Below are positions 1-8,941 of a stretch of DNA of 64,000 nt, in pieces. The notes beneath the pieces are model-generated. The model ran no database searches. It saw only the letters and a program-made list of their open reading frames with translations, and was not told where the DNA came from. Within the stretch, counting starts at the first letter, position 1. Each line of letters starts with the position of its first letter. Made by a program: the position numbers and the translations under genes. Origin of the DNA: Cupriavidus sp. IDO (GTDB lineage: Bacteria > Pseudomonadota > Gammaproteobacteria > Burkholderiales > Burkholderiaceae); assembly GCF_000812465.1 (NCBI RefSeq), contig NZ_JWMA01000001.1, forward strand, positions 1-64,000, given 5' to 3'.

Positions 1-1
1 C

Positions 2-220
2 GCCGACGAAGCGAAGAAGACGAAGATCATCGAGACCTCCTCGGGCGACTTCTACGGCAAGGGCTACCAGGACGTGCAGAACCGCGTGCCGAAGATCGAC
101 AACACCATGCAGGAGCTGGGCTGGAAGCCCGAGGTCAGCATGGAGGATGCGCTGCGCCGGATCTTCGAGGCGTATCGTACGCACGTCGCAGACGCGCGTA
201 CGCTGGTCAACCAGGCCTGA
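2..220 (+). CDS. NAD-dependent epimerase/decarboxylase, 3' end (ArnA C-terminal / UDP-4-keto-pentose/UDP-xylose synthase type)
   Basis: Only the last 72 codons lie in the window, so the start is upstream. The peptide carries a GKGYQDV stretch followed by R-PKI-N and LGWKPE, which matches the C-terminal end of the short-chain epimerase/decarboxylase domain found in ArnA and in the related UDP-4-keto-pentose/UDP-xylose synthase of Ralstonia. Such enzymes oxidise and decarboxylate UDP-glucuronate for lipid A or envelope sugar synthesis in the cytoplasm. Whether this copy is the standalone synthase or part of an aminoarabinose operon cannot be decided from the fragment. The next gene converges from the other strand with a 4-bp gap. 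Confidence 0.7.
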   Translation, partial: ADEAKKTKIIETSSGDFYGKGYQDVQNRVPKIDNTMQELGWKPEVSMEDALRRIFEAYRTHVADARTLVNQA

Positions 221-224
221 TTCA

Positions 225-1346
225 CTACGCGCCTGCGCGATCGAAGCCTGCCTTGCGTGCCATCACGATGGCCTGTGAGCGGTTCTCGACTTCAAGCTTC
301 GAGAAGATGCTGGTGATGTGGTTGCGCACGGTCTTCTCGCAAAGTGCCAGGTGCGCGGCGATCTGCGCATTGTCGCGGCCCTGCGCGATCAGCTCGACGA
401 TATCGCGCTCGCGCCGTGTCAGCGCGGTGAAGGCCGGATCGGCCACCGGCCCGGCAGCGGGCAGGAAGGCCCGGATCTCCTCCAGCCAGCGCTGCCAGGC
501 CGGCTCGTTCTCCAGCAGCAGGTGGTTGCCGCTTTCCAGCGGCACAAAGCGCGCGCCGGGAATTTCGCTGGCCATCAGCCGCCCTTCATCGAAGGGCACG
601 CGTGCATCGCGCACCGCATGCATCACGAGCGTCGGGCATGACACCTGCGGCAGCAGCGGCACCACGTCGATATCGTTGAACACGCGCATAAAGCGCGCGG
701 CATTCATCGGCGACGTCGAAACCCGCTCCAGCTCATTGAACCAGCGGTGCTGCTCGGCCGTTCCGCCCGGAATGAACTGGCTGGTGAAGAACTGGCGGAA
801 GGCAGGGTTCTCCTGGCCCCAGCCCAGTTCGGCCAGCTTGTTCATCAGCTCGGCCTCTTCAAGCAGGCTGGCACTGAGGTGATCACGCTTGAGCCTGCCA
901 CGCGCATAGCCGCCGTGCAGGATAAGGTGGCTGACGCGCTCGGGGTGCGCCACGGCATACGCCACGGCGATCGATGCGCCTTGCGAGATACCGAGCAAGG
1001 GAAAATGGTCGACCCCGGTCGCGTCTACGATGGTTTCGAGGTCGCGCAACCAGGCGTCGAAGGACAGGTCTTCGATGTCCCGGTCGGACAGGCCGCAGCC
1101 GCGCTCGTCATAGCGGATCAGCGTATGCGCACTCGACAGCGCGGCCAGCATGTGACTCCACACCGGGCTGCCAATATCGAACTCCAGATGGCTCATCCAG
1201 TTGGCTGCCTTGACGAGCGGCGGGCCGCTTCCGGTGATGGCGTATGCAAGGCGCACGCCCTCCCGGGCAGTGCAAAGGCGGATTTGCTGCTTGAGCATCG
1301 GCATTTCGGGTCGCGCGGTGCTGGGACGGCCGGCGGGCGCGGCCAT
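225..1346 (-). CDS. Alpha/beta hydrolase fused to LuxR-type HTH regulator
   Basis: This protein has two parts. Residues about 25-300 form an alpha/beta hydrolase fold with a nucleophile elbow GISQGAS, an acid in VRDARVP and a histidine in SGNHLLL, so the Ser-Asp-His triad looks intact. Residues about 308-370 are a LuxR/GerE HTH (LTRRERDIVELIAQG, then KTVRNHITSIFSKL). Proteins of this build are annotated as LuxR regulators with a hydrolase-like ligand domain; whether the domain senses or hydrolyses a small ester is not known. Two later ATG codons, at 1304 and 1298, are possible starts because homology to the family seems to begin at LKQQIRLCTAREG. The gene converges on the epimerase gene at 220. 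Targets are unknown. Confidence 0.85.
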   Translation of the reverse strand: MAAPAGRPSTARPEMPMLKQQIRLCTAREGVRLAYAITGSGPPLVKAANWMSHLEFDIGSPVWSHMLAALSSAHTLIRYDERGCGLSDRDIEDLSFDAWLRDLETIVDATGVDHFPLLGISQGASIAVAYAVAHPERVSHLILHGGYARGRLKRDHLSASLLEEAELMNKLAELGWGQENPAFRQFFTSQFIPGGTAEQHRWFNELERVSTSPMNAARFMRVFNDIDVVPLLPQVSCPTLVMHAVRDARVPFDEGRLMASEIPGARFVPLESGNHLLLENEPAWQRWLEEIRAFLPAAGPVADPAFTALTRRERDIVELIAQGRDNAQIAAHLALCEKTVRNHITSIFSKLEVENRSQAIVMARKAGFDRAGA

Positions 1347-1441
1347 GGCCCTCGGGCCTGGCTTGCCACGTCTGGCGCGCCGCGTGACTAACCTAGCTTA
1401 GCAAAGGAATTCCCGCACGGAGGCGGGTTCTCGGGGTAGGA

Positions 1442-1467
1442 CCGGCCGCGGCAATCATCGCGGCCGG
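1442..1467. other. Perfect 9-bp inverted repeat, possible weak hairpin
   Basis: CCGGCCGCG (1442-1450) and CGCGGCCGG (1459-1467) are exact reverse complements around an 8-nt spacer. It sits between a minus-strand gene starting at 1346 and one ending at 1615. There is no T-run on either side, so it is only a weak candidate for an end-of-transcript hairpin. Confidence 0.3.
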
Positions 1468-1614
1468 CGCGCCCGGCATCATCCGTGCGCCACGCCGGGG
1501 CATACGAACGTCATGGCGCACTTGCCTCGCGGCGCGGGCACGGATTCGCCGCGCATGCCGGCGGAACCGACCGGCGCAGCGCAGGCATTACCGGTCGATT
1601 CCACTTCGCTTCAA

Positions 1615-2013
1615 CTACGCCGCTGCCGGCATCACGCCGGCGCGGCCGGGCGCCGACAGGCACTCGCCCGCGCCACGCTCATCGCCCTGGCTGCGCGATC
1701 CGTCAATGTAGCCATCGCGCGAACTGATGCGACCGCCATCGGCATGCGGATCGGGCTTGCGCATCCTGTCCTGGTAGGGATCAAAGCCACGGACCGCGCA
1801 CACGGACATGCCCTGGCGCGCGACGACGGGCAGCATGCCGGTCTCGGAATTTGCGCTGCGTGCGCCATCGGTGAGGGGGTCGCGCGGGCCGTTATGGCCC
1901 GGTGCGGCAGTTGTCCATGGGGCTTCGCCACGCACACCGGCGTGGGCCATGTTGCTGAGCCCGGCGGCAAGTGCGGCGGCGGCAAGCAAGGTCTTGGCAA
2001 GATTCTTACGCAT
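1615..2013 (-). CDS. Small secreted protein of unknown function
   Basis: A 132-residue frame begins at ATG 2013 with GGAG about 7 nt upstream on the minus strand, which decides the start. The N-terminus MRKNLAKTLLAAAALAAG, then LSNMAHA, is a textbook Sec signal peptide with likely cleavage after AHA (about residue 25). The mature part is short, polar and rich in Gly, Asp and Arg, with one DPYQDRM segment and two Cys. I do not recognise a domain. It resembles in build the many small periplasmic proteins of Burkholderiales, but no function can be given. It is monocistronic as far as the sequence shows. Confidence 0.6.
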   Translation of the reverse strand: MRKNLAKTLLAAAALAAGLSNMAHAGVRGEAPWTTAAPGHNGPRDPLTDGARSANSETGMLPVVARQGMSVCAVRGFDPYQDRMRKPDPHADGGRISSRDGYIDGSRSQGDERGAGECLSAPGRAGVMPAAA

Positions 2014-2230
2014 TGTTCTATCTCCAACAGGGGATGCCGGTGGCGTGGCCGTTGCGGCATGACCTCGTACAGGCGATCCGGTGCGGTAAAGCTTCGGCCG
2101 CACGGGATCGCCTCTGTACCGTGCAATGCCTTTGCCTGACGCAGACCGACTGCCATCCCATCGTGGCAGTGGCGTTGCGCCCGACTCCTGTGTCAGGTGA
2201 GTAGTGACGTGCGGCGCGGAGCGATCCGCG

Positions 2231-2662
2231 TCAGTGCAGCCATCCGAACAGCGCGAGCAACGGGACCAGCCGTGCCGGACTGCGCCACAGTGCTGCCAGG
2301 CGCGCCGACAGGTCGTCGGCGGCCAGCCGCACCGCGGCGTGCCAGGCACCGGAATCCAGTGTCTGGCGACCGCGCAGGGAGCGCGCCAGCGACAGCGCGC
2401 GTCCCAGCTCGCGCGCCGGCGCGCCGTGATCGTGATTCAGCTCACGGAGTGAGGCGAGGCACGATTCCCAGTTCGCATGTGAATGGCAAAGGACGTAGAG
2501 CAGCAGGAGCGCCGGCGGCAACAACGCCACGCCGGTGCGCGCCACGCGATGACGCAGCATCCGTCGCAGTACCTGTGGCAACGCGCGTCGCAGCAGGCGG
2601 GCGCGACGGGCATCGTCGGCAAACCGGCTGGCCTGGCGGGACCACTGCTGCAACGGGCGCAT
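2231..2662 (-). CDS. Small hypothetical protein with one hydrophobic segment
   Basis: The frame encodes 143 residues from ATG 2662, preceded on the minus strand by AAGGAG at ideal distance, which makes this start convincing although the frame stays open upstream to 3079. The N-terminal half is strongly basic (RFADDARRARLLRRALPQ), followed by a hydrophobic stretch GVALLPPALLLLYVLCHSH that may span the membrane, then an Arg/Leu-rich C-terminal helix region ending in a second hydrophobic patch. No family recognised. Upstream lies about 440 bp without a convincing gene. The high-GC composition can open false frames, so the call is moderate. Confidence 0.5.
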   Translation of the reverse strand: MRPLQQWSRQASRFADDARRARLLRRALPQVLRRMLRHRVARTGVALLPPALLLLYVLCHSHANWESCLASLRELNHDHGAPARELGRALSLARSLRGRQTLDSGAWHAAVRLAADDLSARLAALWRSPARLVPLLALFGWLH

Positions 2663-3106
2663 GGCACGGGCTCCTTCTGGAAGAGGACCACCGGGAGGCG
2701 GTCCGGGGACAAGCTGAAGGATGCATTGTCTGGCGCGCAGGGGGCCTGGCGCATGAGGCCGGTGTCCCGGATCAGGTCCGGCCGCGGGTGACCTCCCGGG
2801 ACAAGCGCCCCGGATGCTGGCACAGAGGTGGCGCAATGCCCGCCTGGCGCGGGCGCGGAACGGAACAGGGGAGCTGGCGCGACCGCGGGTGCGGTGACCA
2901 GCCATGGCGTGATCGCACTGAGCACGGCCATCCCTGCAGTCTGGCAGGCTCCGCGGGGACGGGGTTGGGGCGACGTCCCGGCACGCAGCCACATACCTTG
3001 CCCTGGGCGGCCCGATCCGGGACACGGGCCTCATGCGCTCGCGCGGCAGCGCTGGAATGATTCGCTCACCGTCATCCACAGGACGGGCTACCCCACAGGA
3101 GTCTCA
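2663..3106. other. Intergenic region without a convincing gene; contains a long inverted repeat
   Basis: No frame here has a ribosome site, a recognisable domain or a believable composition. It holds the inverted repeat described separately (2749-2776 against 3011-3038) and, at its right end, the ribosome site AGGAG (3097-3101) of the diiron gene. Confidence 0.5.
2749..3038. repeat. 28-bp imperfect inverted repeat flanking about 234 bp
   Basis: The left arm at 2749-2776 (GCGCATGAGGCC and onward) and the reverse complement of the right arm at 3011-3038 agree at 26 of 28 positions by my alignment. The arms point inward and enclose non-coding DNA. This geometry fits a small non-autonomous element or a pair of inverted intergenic repeat units. 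No target-site duplication was recognised. Confidence 0.55.
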
Positions 3107-4087
3107 ATGCAAACCGCCGCCCCCTACCCCATCGATACCCAGCGCTATGCCCGCTGCATCGCCGCATCCCGCCGCATTCGCTGGGACATCGACCGCGACG
3201 TGATTCGCGGCCGCAGCTTTGACCTGAGCCACAAGTTCCTGCCCGACGGCCTGTCGCTGGTCGATGAGCTGACCTTCCTGACGCCTGCCGAGCAGCGTTT
3301 CCTGAGCCAGGTGCAAGGCCGCACCTACGCCAACATGTTCGGCCTGGTCGAGCGCTTCGTCAGTGCCAAGGTGACGGACCTGAGCCGCGACCACTGTCTC
3401 GGCGACCAGACTGCGCTGGAGGCCCTGGTTCGCTTCACCGACGAGGAGCTGAAGCACCAGGAGCTGTTCCGGCGCATCGAGAAGCTGGTGGCCGTGCAAA
3501 TGCCCGCCGGCTACCACTTCGACGCAATGCCGAATGATGTCGCCGCCTTTGTGCTCAGCAAGCGCAACTGGGCCGTGCTGGCCATGATCTGCCAGCTCGA
3601 GCTGTTCTCGCAGGCCCATTACCGCGCCAGCATCAGCACCGCGACCGGCCTGTCGGACCTCTACAAGGACGTGTTCCTGTACCACTGGCGCGAGGAATCG
3701 CAGCACGCGATCATGGACGAGCTGGAGTGGCTGCGCGAAGACGCGCGCATCGAGAACTCCGAACGCGACGCCGCGATCGACGACCTGGTCGCGCTGGTGG
3801 CCGGCATGGACGAGATCCTGCAGGCACAGGCGAAGGCCGATGCGGGCTACTTCCTGAAGGTGACCGGGAAACAGGAGAACTCGGTCCAGGCGATGGAGAT
3901 CGAGGCGACCGTGCTCAAGGCGTACCGCTGGACCTACATCGTGACCGGCGTGCTGGAGCCGCGCTTCTGCAAGCTGCTGGGCGATATGGTGAGCGAAGCG
4001 CAAATGGCGCGCATCCAGTCCGCAATGGCACCGTTGATGTATGCCATGCCCGCCAGCGGGCAACCCTTGCGGGCGATGGCCGCATAA
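3107..4087 (+). CDS. Ferritin-like diiron protein of unknown function
   Basis: The 326-residue protein starts at ATG 3107 behind AGGAG. It contains a clear non-haem diiron ligand pattern: E82, E114-x2-H117 (in EELKHQE), E165, and E197-x2-H200 (in EESQHA). This E...ExxH...E...ExxH order defines the ferritin-like four-helix carboxylate-bridged diiron fold shared by oxygenases, N-oxygenases of the AurF type and desaturase-like enzymes. There is no signal peptide or membrane segment, so it is cytoplasmic. It is not next to a reductase or ferredoxin and looks monocistronic. The substrate cannot be inferred; an oxidase or N-oxygenase of small molecules is possible. Confidence 0.75.
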   Translation: MQTAAPYPIDTQRYARCIAASRRIRWDIDRDVIRGRSFDLSHKFLPDGLSLVDELTFLTPAEQRFLSQVQGRTYANMFGLVERFVSAKVTDLSRDHCLGDQTALEALVRFTDEELKHQELFRRIEKLVAVQMPAGYHFDAMPNDVAAFVLSKRNWAVLAMICQLELFSQAHYRASISTATGLSDLYKDVFLYHWREESQHAIMDELEWLREDARIENSERDAAIDDLVALVAGMDEILQAQAKADAGYFLKVTGKQENSVQAMEIEATVLKAYRWTYIVTGVLEPRFCKLLGDMVSEAQMARIQSAMAPLMYAMPASGQPLRAMAA

Positions 4088-4140
4088 GGCTTCGGGGGGC
4101 CGTGCCGGGCGCAGTGGGGAGGCTGCGCCCGCAAAAGCAA

Positions 4141-4165
4141 GACCCCCGGGGGATGCCCGGGGGTC
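4141..4165 (-). terminator. Rho-independent terminator, mainly for kup
   Basis: A perfect 10-bp stem (GACCCCCGGG at 4141-4150 with its complement at 4156-4165) and a 5-nt loop. Read on the minus strand it is followed by CTTGCTTTTGC, so it best serves kup, which ends at 4197. It can also stop the convergent diiron gene ending at 4087. Confidence 0.8.
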
Positions 4166-4196
4166 TGGAGGAACAGGCTGATACAGGCCCTGCCGC

Positions 4197-6104
4197 TCAG
4201 ATCTCGACCTTCGTCCCCAGTTCCACGACCCGGTTGGCCGGAATCTGGAAGAAGTCCGAGGGCTTGGCGCCGTTCTGATGCATCCAGGCAAACAGGCTCT
4301 CGCGCCACATCGACATGCCGGGCAGCTTGGACGGAATGACCGATTCGCGCGCGATGAAGAACGAGGTCTCCATCAGTTCGAAGTGCATGCCGAGCTTGCG
4401 CTGCGCCAGTTCCAGCACCTTCTGCACGTCGGGTGTTTCCTTGAAGCCATACTCGGACTTGAGGATATAGACGCCACCGCCCAGGTCCTTGCAGGCCACC
4501 CGCTGGTCATCGTCCACGTAGGGGATGTCGCGCGTGACGAAGCTGAGGAAGACCACGCGCTCGTGCAGCACGCGGTTGTGCTTGAGGTTATGCAGCAAGG
4601 ACACCGGCACGGATTCCGTATTGCCGGTCAGGAACACGGCCGTGCCTTCGACGCGGTGCGGCGGGTGCGCCAGCAGGCCGGCAATGAACGGCTCCAGCGG
4701 AATGCCATCCTCGAGACTGCGCGCGCGCAGCAGCTTGCGGCCACTGTGCCAGGTCATCAGCAGGAAGAAGGCCGTCCCGCCCATCAACAGCGGGAACCAG
4801 CCGCCTTCGGCAATCTTCAGCAGGTTGGCGGAGAAGAACGCCAGATCGACCAGCAGGAAAGACAGCCCGATCAGCGTCACCAGCACCGGGTTCCACTTCC
4901 AGACATTGCGCATCACGACTGCCGCCAGGAAGGTGGTGATCACCATCGTGGTGGTCACGGCAATGCCGTATGCGGCGGCCAGGTTGTCGGACTTCTTGAA
5001 CGCCACCACCACGATCACCACCAGCACCAGCAGGATCCAGTTGATCACCGGCAGGTAGATCTGGCCGATTTCCGCGGCAGACGTATAGCGGATGCGCATG
5101 CGCGGCACGAACCCGAGCTGGATGGCCTGGCTGGTCAGCGAGAAGGCTCCCGAAATGACTGCCTGGGATGCAATCACCGTCGCACATGTGGCCAGGAGCA
5201 CCATCGGCAGCTGGAGCGCCTCGGGCACCATCAGGTAAAAGGGGTTCGCGACATTGGCCGGATTGTTCAGCAGCATCGCGCCCTGGCCGAAGTAGTTGAG
5301 CATCAGGCAAGGCATCACCAGCACAAACCACCCGTAGCGGATCGGACGTGCGCCGAAGTGGCCCATGTCCGCATACAGCGCTTCCGCGCCGGTCAGCACC
5401 AGGAACACCGAGCCCAGCACGACAAAGGCCTGCAACGAGTGTTCCATCAGGAAGCTGACCGCATAGTGCGGACTGACCGCCATCAGAATCATCGGCGCCT
5501 GCACCAGGTGCAACAGGCCAAGTGCGCCAAGTGCGATAAACCACGCCACCATGATGGGCCCGAACAGCTTGCCCACGGTGTGCGTGCCGCTGCGCTGGAT
5601 GACGAAAAGCGCGCACAGGATAACCAGCGTGATCGGTATGACGAAATGCGACAGGCCCGGCGCCGCGATCTCAAGCCCTTCGACCGCGGACAGCACCGAA
5701 ATGGCCGGCGTAATCACGGCGTCGCCATAGAACATGCAGGCGCCGAAGATGCCCAGCATCATCAGCAGCTTGGCCATGCGCGAGCGCGGCGCAGCCGTGC
5801 GCAACGCCAGCGCCATCAGCGCGAGCACCCCGCCTTCGCCATCGTTATCGGCGCGCATCACGAACAGCACGTACTTGAGCGAGACCACGATGATCATCGC
5901 CCAGAACAGCATGGAAATAATGCCGAGCACGGCATCCGGGCTGAACGGAATGCCGTGCTCCTGGCTAAAGCACTCCTTCAGTGCATAAAGCGGGCTGGTT
6001 CCGATATCGCCGAAGACGACTCCGATCGCGCCGATAACCAGAGCGCGCGTGCTCGGACTCTCGACAAAGTAATGGCTGGTTGTTGCGGATTGGGCTTGGC
6101 TCAT
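4197..6104 (-). CDS. kup: Low-affinity potassium transport system protein Kup
   Basis: The protein has 635 residues, close to the usual Kup length of about 620-630. It imports potassium with protons across the inner membrane. The family signature [14 protein letters not shown] is at residues 31-44. About twelve hydrophobic segments fill residues 20-460, followed by a hydrophilic cytoplasmic tail of about 170 residues. Start ATG 6104 was chosen because family homology begins just after it ([18 protein letters not shown]); the frame is open for 36 more codons upstream. It stands alone, ends at a strong terminator, and is a housekeeping gene. Confidence 0.95.
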   Translation of the reverse strand: MSQAQSATTSHYFVESPSTRALVIGAIGVVFGDIGTSPLYALKECFSQEHGIPFSPDAVLGIISMLFWAMIIVVSLKYVLFVMRADNDGEGGVLALMALALRTAAPRSRMAKLLMMLGIFGACMFYGDAVITPAISVLSAVEGLEIAAPGLSHFVIPITLVILCALFVIQRSGTHTVGKLFGPIMVAWFIALGALGLLHLVQAPMILMAVSPHYAVSFLMEHSLQAFVVLGSVFLVLTGAEALYADMGHFGARPIRYGWFVLVMPCLMLNYFGQGAMLLNNPANVANPFYLMVPEALQLPMVLLATCATVIASQAVISGAFSLTSQAIQLGFVPRMRIRYTSAAEIGQIYLPVINWILLVLVVIVVVAFKKSDNLAAAYGIAVTTTMVITTFLAAVVMRNVWKWNPVLVTLIGLSFLLVDLAFFSANLLKIAEGGWFPLLMGGTAFFLLMTWHSGRKLLRARSLEDGIPLEPFIAGLLAHPPHRVEGTAVFLTGNTESVPVSLLHNLKHNRVLHERVVFLSFVTRDIPYVDDDQRVACKDLGGGVYILKSEYGFKETPDVQKVLELAQRKLGMHFELMETSFFIARESVIPSKLPGMSMWRESLFAWMHQNGAKPSDFFQIPANRVVELGTKVEI

Positions 6105-6398
6105 GGATCTTGGTCTGATTGACCGGCTCGCGGGCGGTGGATGGCTCTCCGGCGGCTCGGTCCTGACGCAGCGGCTATGCGTCCGCTCCCTTTGTTCTAT
6201 TGCATTGCACAAACGCGCGCAATTCTAGATGAACTACTGCCAGACGACCACTGGGACGGTGCCACCCGCAGTCTCCGTGACCGTTCAAGCATGGGAGGGA
6301 AGTGACGGATGGTCAAGCCCTGGCAGGAAATCCACAAGAATGCCTTGCCGGCAAGCCGGCGTTGCGGGATCGCCACACGAGCGCATATTAAGCCACAT

Positions 6399-7112
6399 TC
6401 AGACACCCAGGTATCGATCCAACGCTTCCGGCTTGGCCGCGAGGTCTGCGGCCGGCCCGGTCAGGACGACCCGGCCTTTTTCCAGCACCACGACGCGGTC
6501 GGCATGCGCCAGCACCGAGCGGAAGTTCCGGTCGACCACCACCGAGGCGATGCCGGTGCGGCGAACAGTAGCGATCACCTGCCAGATTTCCCGCACAATC
6601 CTGGGCGCAAGGCCTTCGGTGGCTTCATCCAGCACCAGGCAATCGGGATTGGTCATCAGCGCGCGGCCGATCGACAGCATCTGCTGCTCGCCGCCGGAAA
6701 GCTGCTGGCCGCCATGCGTGAGGCGTTCCTTGAGCCGCGGGAAAAGATCCAGCACGCGGGCTTCGTCCCAGTCATGGCGGCCATTGCAGCCCTTGCGGGC
6801 GGCCATGATCAGGTTTTCCCGCACCGACAGGTTGGGGAAGACGCCCCGGCCTTCCGGTACGTAGGCCACACCCAGCCGCGCTACCTCGTAAGGCTGGGCG
6901 CGGGAAACGTCGCGCCCAGCGACGCGGATCGCGCCCTGGCGCTGGCGCACGTGGCCGAGCAGCGTGCGCAGCAGCGTGCTCTTGCCCATGCCGTTGCGGC
7001 CGAGCAGGCCGACGGTCTCGCCGGCACCCACTTCGAAATCGACATCGCGCAGCACGTGGCTGGAACCGTACCATGCGTTGATGCCGGTGGCCTCGATCAT
7101 GGGTGCGATCAT
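6399..7112 (-). CDS. livF: Liv-type ABC transporter ATP-binding protein (LivF family)
   Basis: This 237-residue ATPase has Walker A GRNGMGKST (38-46), the signature LSGGEQQ and Walker B LVLDEATEGLAP. It is the last gene of a five-gene importer. Its ATG overlaps the stop of the preceding livG as ATGA, showing translational coupling. One oddity: the usual LivF segment LLVEQN reads VVVDRN here. Because the operon runs from a benzoate-CoA ligase gene, the cargo is more likely benzoate or another aromatic acid than branched-chain amino acids, but that is inference from context. Confidence 0.9.
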   Translation of the reverse strand: MIAPMIEATGINAWYGSSHVLRDVDFEVGAGETVGLLGRNGMGKSTLLRTLLGHVRQRQGAIRVAGRDVSRAQPYEVARLGVAYVPEGRGVFPNLSVRENLIMAARKGCNGRHDWDEARVLDLFPRLKERLTHGGQQLSGGEQQMLSIGRALMTNPDCLVLDEATEGLAPRIVREIWQVIATVRRTGIASVVVDRNFRSVLAHADRVVVLEKGRVVLTGPAADLAAKPEALDRYLGV

Positions 7113-7876
7113 GCCGGCTCCTCCATGTCCTCTTCCTCGCCCAGGTAAGCGAGCTGGACTTCGCGATTGGCGCGGATCTCGGCCGGGCTGCCCGAGGCGA
7201 TGACGGTGCCGTTCACCATCACGGTAATGCGGTCGGCAACGGAGAACACCGCGTCCATATCGTGTTCCACCAGCAGGATGGCGTGGCCCTCGCGCAGGCC
7301 GCGCAGCAGGTCCAGCATGCGGGCCGACTCCTCCGCGCCCATGCCCGCCAGCGGCTCGTCGAGCAGCAGTGCCACCGGCTGGGTGGCCAGGCACATCGCC
7401 ACTTCCAGCTGGCGCTTCTGGCCATGCGCGAGCTCGCTCGCCACCCGCCCGGCATGGGCCGCCAGCCCGGCGCGCTCGAGCGCCTCGTCGGCCAGCGCGG
7501 TGCTGGTGCGGCAACGCTGCGCGCCCTCCCACAGGCGCCAGGCCCGTTGCGCGCGCGACTGTGCGGCCAGCCGGCAGTTCTCGCGCACGGTCAGCGGCAG
7601 GAAGATATTGTTGCGCTGGTAGCTGCGCCCCACCCCGTGGCGCGCCAGCCGCGGCTGCGACCAGCCGGTGACGTCCTGGCCCTGCAGATGCAGGCGCCCG
7701 TCCGAGGGCGGCAGCTCGCCCGACAGCATATTGATCAGGGTCGACTTGCCGGCACCGTTGGTGCCGATCACGGCATGGATTTCATGCAGCGCCAGCGACA
7801 GGTCCACGCCCGACACGGCGGTCAGGCCGCCGAAGCGGCGCGTCAGCTTACGCGCCTGCAGTACCGGTACGCTCAT
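7109..7876 (-). CDS. livG: Liv-type ABC transporter ATP-binding protein (LivG family)
   Basis: A 255-residue ATPase with Walker A GTNGAGKST (38-46), Walker B LLLDEPLAGMG and H-loop LVEHDMDAVF. The signature is degenerate: LAHGQKRQLE replaces the more usual LSxGxxR. It pairs with the LivF protein to drive the LivHM permease. It overlaps livM upstream and livF downstream by 4 bp each, so the three genes are translationally coupled. Assignment to an aromatic-acid importer rests on its position behind the benzoate-CoA ligase gene. Confidence 0.9.
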   Translation of the reverse strand: MSVPVLQARKLTRRFGGLTAVSGVDLSLALHEIHAVIGTNGAGKSTLINMLSGELPPSDGRLHLQGQDVTGWSQPRLARHGVGRSYQRNNIFLPLTVRENCRLAAQSRAQRAWRLWEGAQRCRTSTALADEALERAGLAAHAGRVASELAHGQKRQLEVAMCLATQPVALLLDEPLAGMGAEESARMLDLLRGLREGHAILLVEHDMDAVFSVADRITVMVNGTVIASGSPAEIRANREVQLAYLGEEEDMEEPA

Positions 7877-8940
7877 GCCGCCTCCGTATTGCGACCGCCC
7901 TTGGCATCGCTCTCGCCCGCAGGGCCGCCATTATGGATACCCTGCCGCCGCCCACGGCTACGCCGCAGAACTGCCGGCAGGCTGACCAGCCCGCGCGGCA
8001 GCAATGCCACTGCGACGATGATGAAGCCGCCCATCAGCAACTGCCAGTGCCTGGTCAATGTGCTGAACCACTCAGCCAGCAGCACAAAGGAAAATGCGCC
8101 CAGCACCGCCCCGGCCAAGCTGCCGATGCCGCCCAGGATCACCATCAGCATCGCATTGCCCGACTGGTGCCACGATGCGATCTCCGGATTGACGAAGCCG
8201 AACTGGATCGCATACAGGAAGCCGGCCAGCCCCGCCAGTACGCCGCCGACCACAAAAGCACCGAGCTGGTAGCGATACGTGGCATAGCCTGCCGCACGCA
8301 TGCGCTGCTCGTTATGCCGGATGCCCACCAGCGCGTGGCCGAAGCGCGAGCGCAGCACCAGCGTCAGCAGCGCTACCGTCAGGACCAGGCCCAGCAACAC
8401 CATCCAGTAGAAATGGGTGGGATCGTTGACCGTCAGCGGATGGTCGCCGGCCACGGCAAACTCGGGCCGGAAATAGATATAGGTGCCATCGCTGCCGCCA
8501 GCCAGCCTGGTGTCGTGGAAGACGAAGTACACCATCTGAGCGAATGCCAGCGTCACCATGATGAAATAGACGCCGCGCGTGCGCAGCACCAGCATGCCGA
8601 CCACCAGCGCCAGCGCCGCGGCCGCGGCCAGCGCGCCCAGCAGCAGCAGCCAGCCGTTGCCGGGACCCGACTCCGGCGCCAGCATCGCGGTGGCGTAGGC
8701 CGCGGCGGCAAAATAGGCCGCATGGCCAAGGCTCACCAGCCCGGTGTAACCGATCAGCAGCTGCAGCGAGAGCGCGAAGATGGCCATGATCATGACCTTG
8801 CTCAGCAGCTCGATATAGAACTTGTGGCTGTCCGCGGTCAGCAGCAGCGGCAGCCCGGCCAGCACGGCAAAGGTGACCAGCCAGCCGGCGAGCAGCAGCA
8901 TGGCATGGCGGGAATGCGAAGGCATCGGCGTCGGGTTCAT
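7873..8940 (-). CDS. livM: Liv-type ABC transporter permease (LivM family)
   Basis: The 355-residue inner-membrane protein has about ten hydrophobic segments and the LivM family landmark GYTGLVSLGHAAYFAAAAY near residue 70, plus GGIGSLAGAVLGA near residue 285. It forms the translocation channel with LivH. The C-terminus is basic and probably cytoplasmic. The start ATG 8940 lies one base from the stop of livH and the end overlaps livG by 4 bp, so it belongs to one transcript. Confidence 0.9.
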   Translation of the reverse strand: MNPTPMPSHSRHAMLLLAGWLVTFAVLAGLPLLLTADSHKFYIELLSKVMIMAIFALSLQLLIGYTGLVSLGHAAYFAAAAYATAMLAPESGPGNGWLLLLGALAAAAALALVVGMLVLRTRGVYFIMVTLAFAQMVYFVFHDTRLAGGSDGTYIYFRPEFAVAGDHPLTVNDPTHFYWMVLLGLVLTVALLTLVLRSRFGHALVGIRHNEQRMRAAGYATYRYQLGAFVVGGVLAGLAGFLYAIQFGFVNPEIASWHQSGNAMLMVILGGIGSLAGAVLGAFSFVLLAEWFSTLTRHWQLLMGGFIIVAVALLPRGLVSLPAVLRRSRGRRQGIHNGGPAGESDAKGGRNTEAA

Positions 8941-8941
8941 G

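Noticed and set aside
2828..3106. N-terminal extension of the diiron protein
   Set aside because: The frame is open upstream of ATG 3107 but crosses one arm of the inverted repeat and has no diiron-family character; AGGAG directly precedes ATG 3107.
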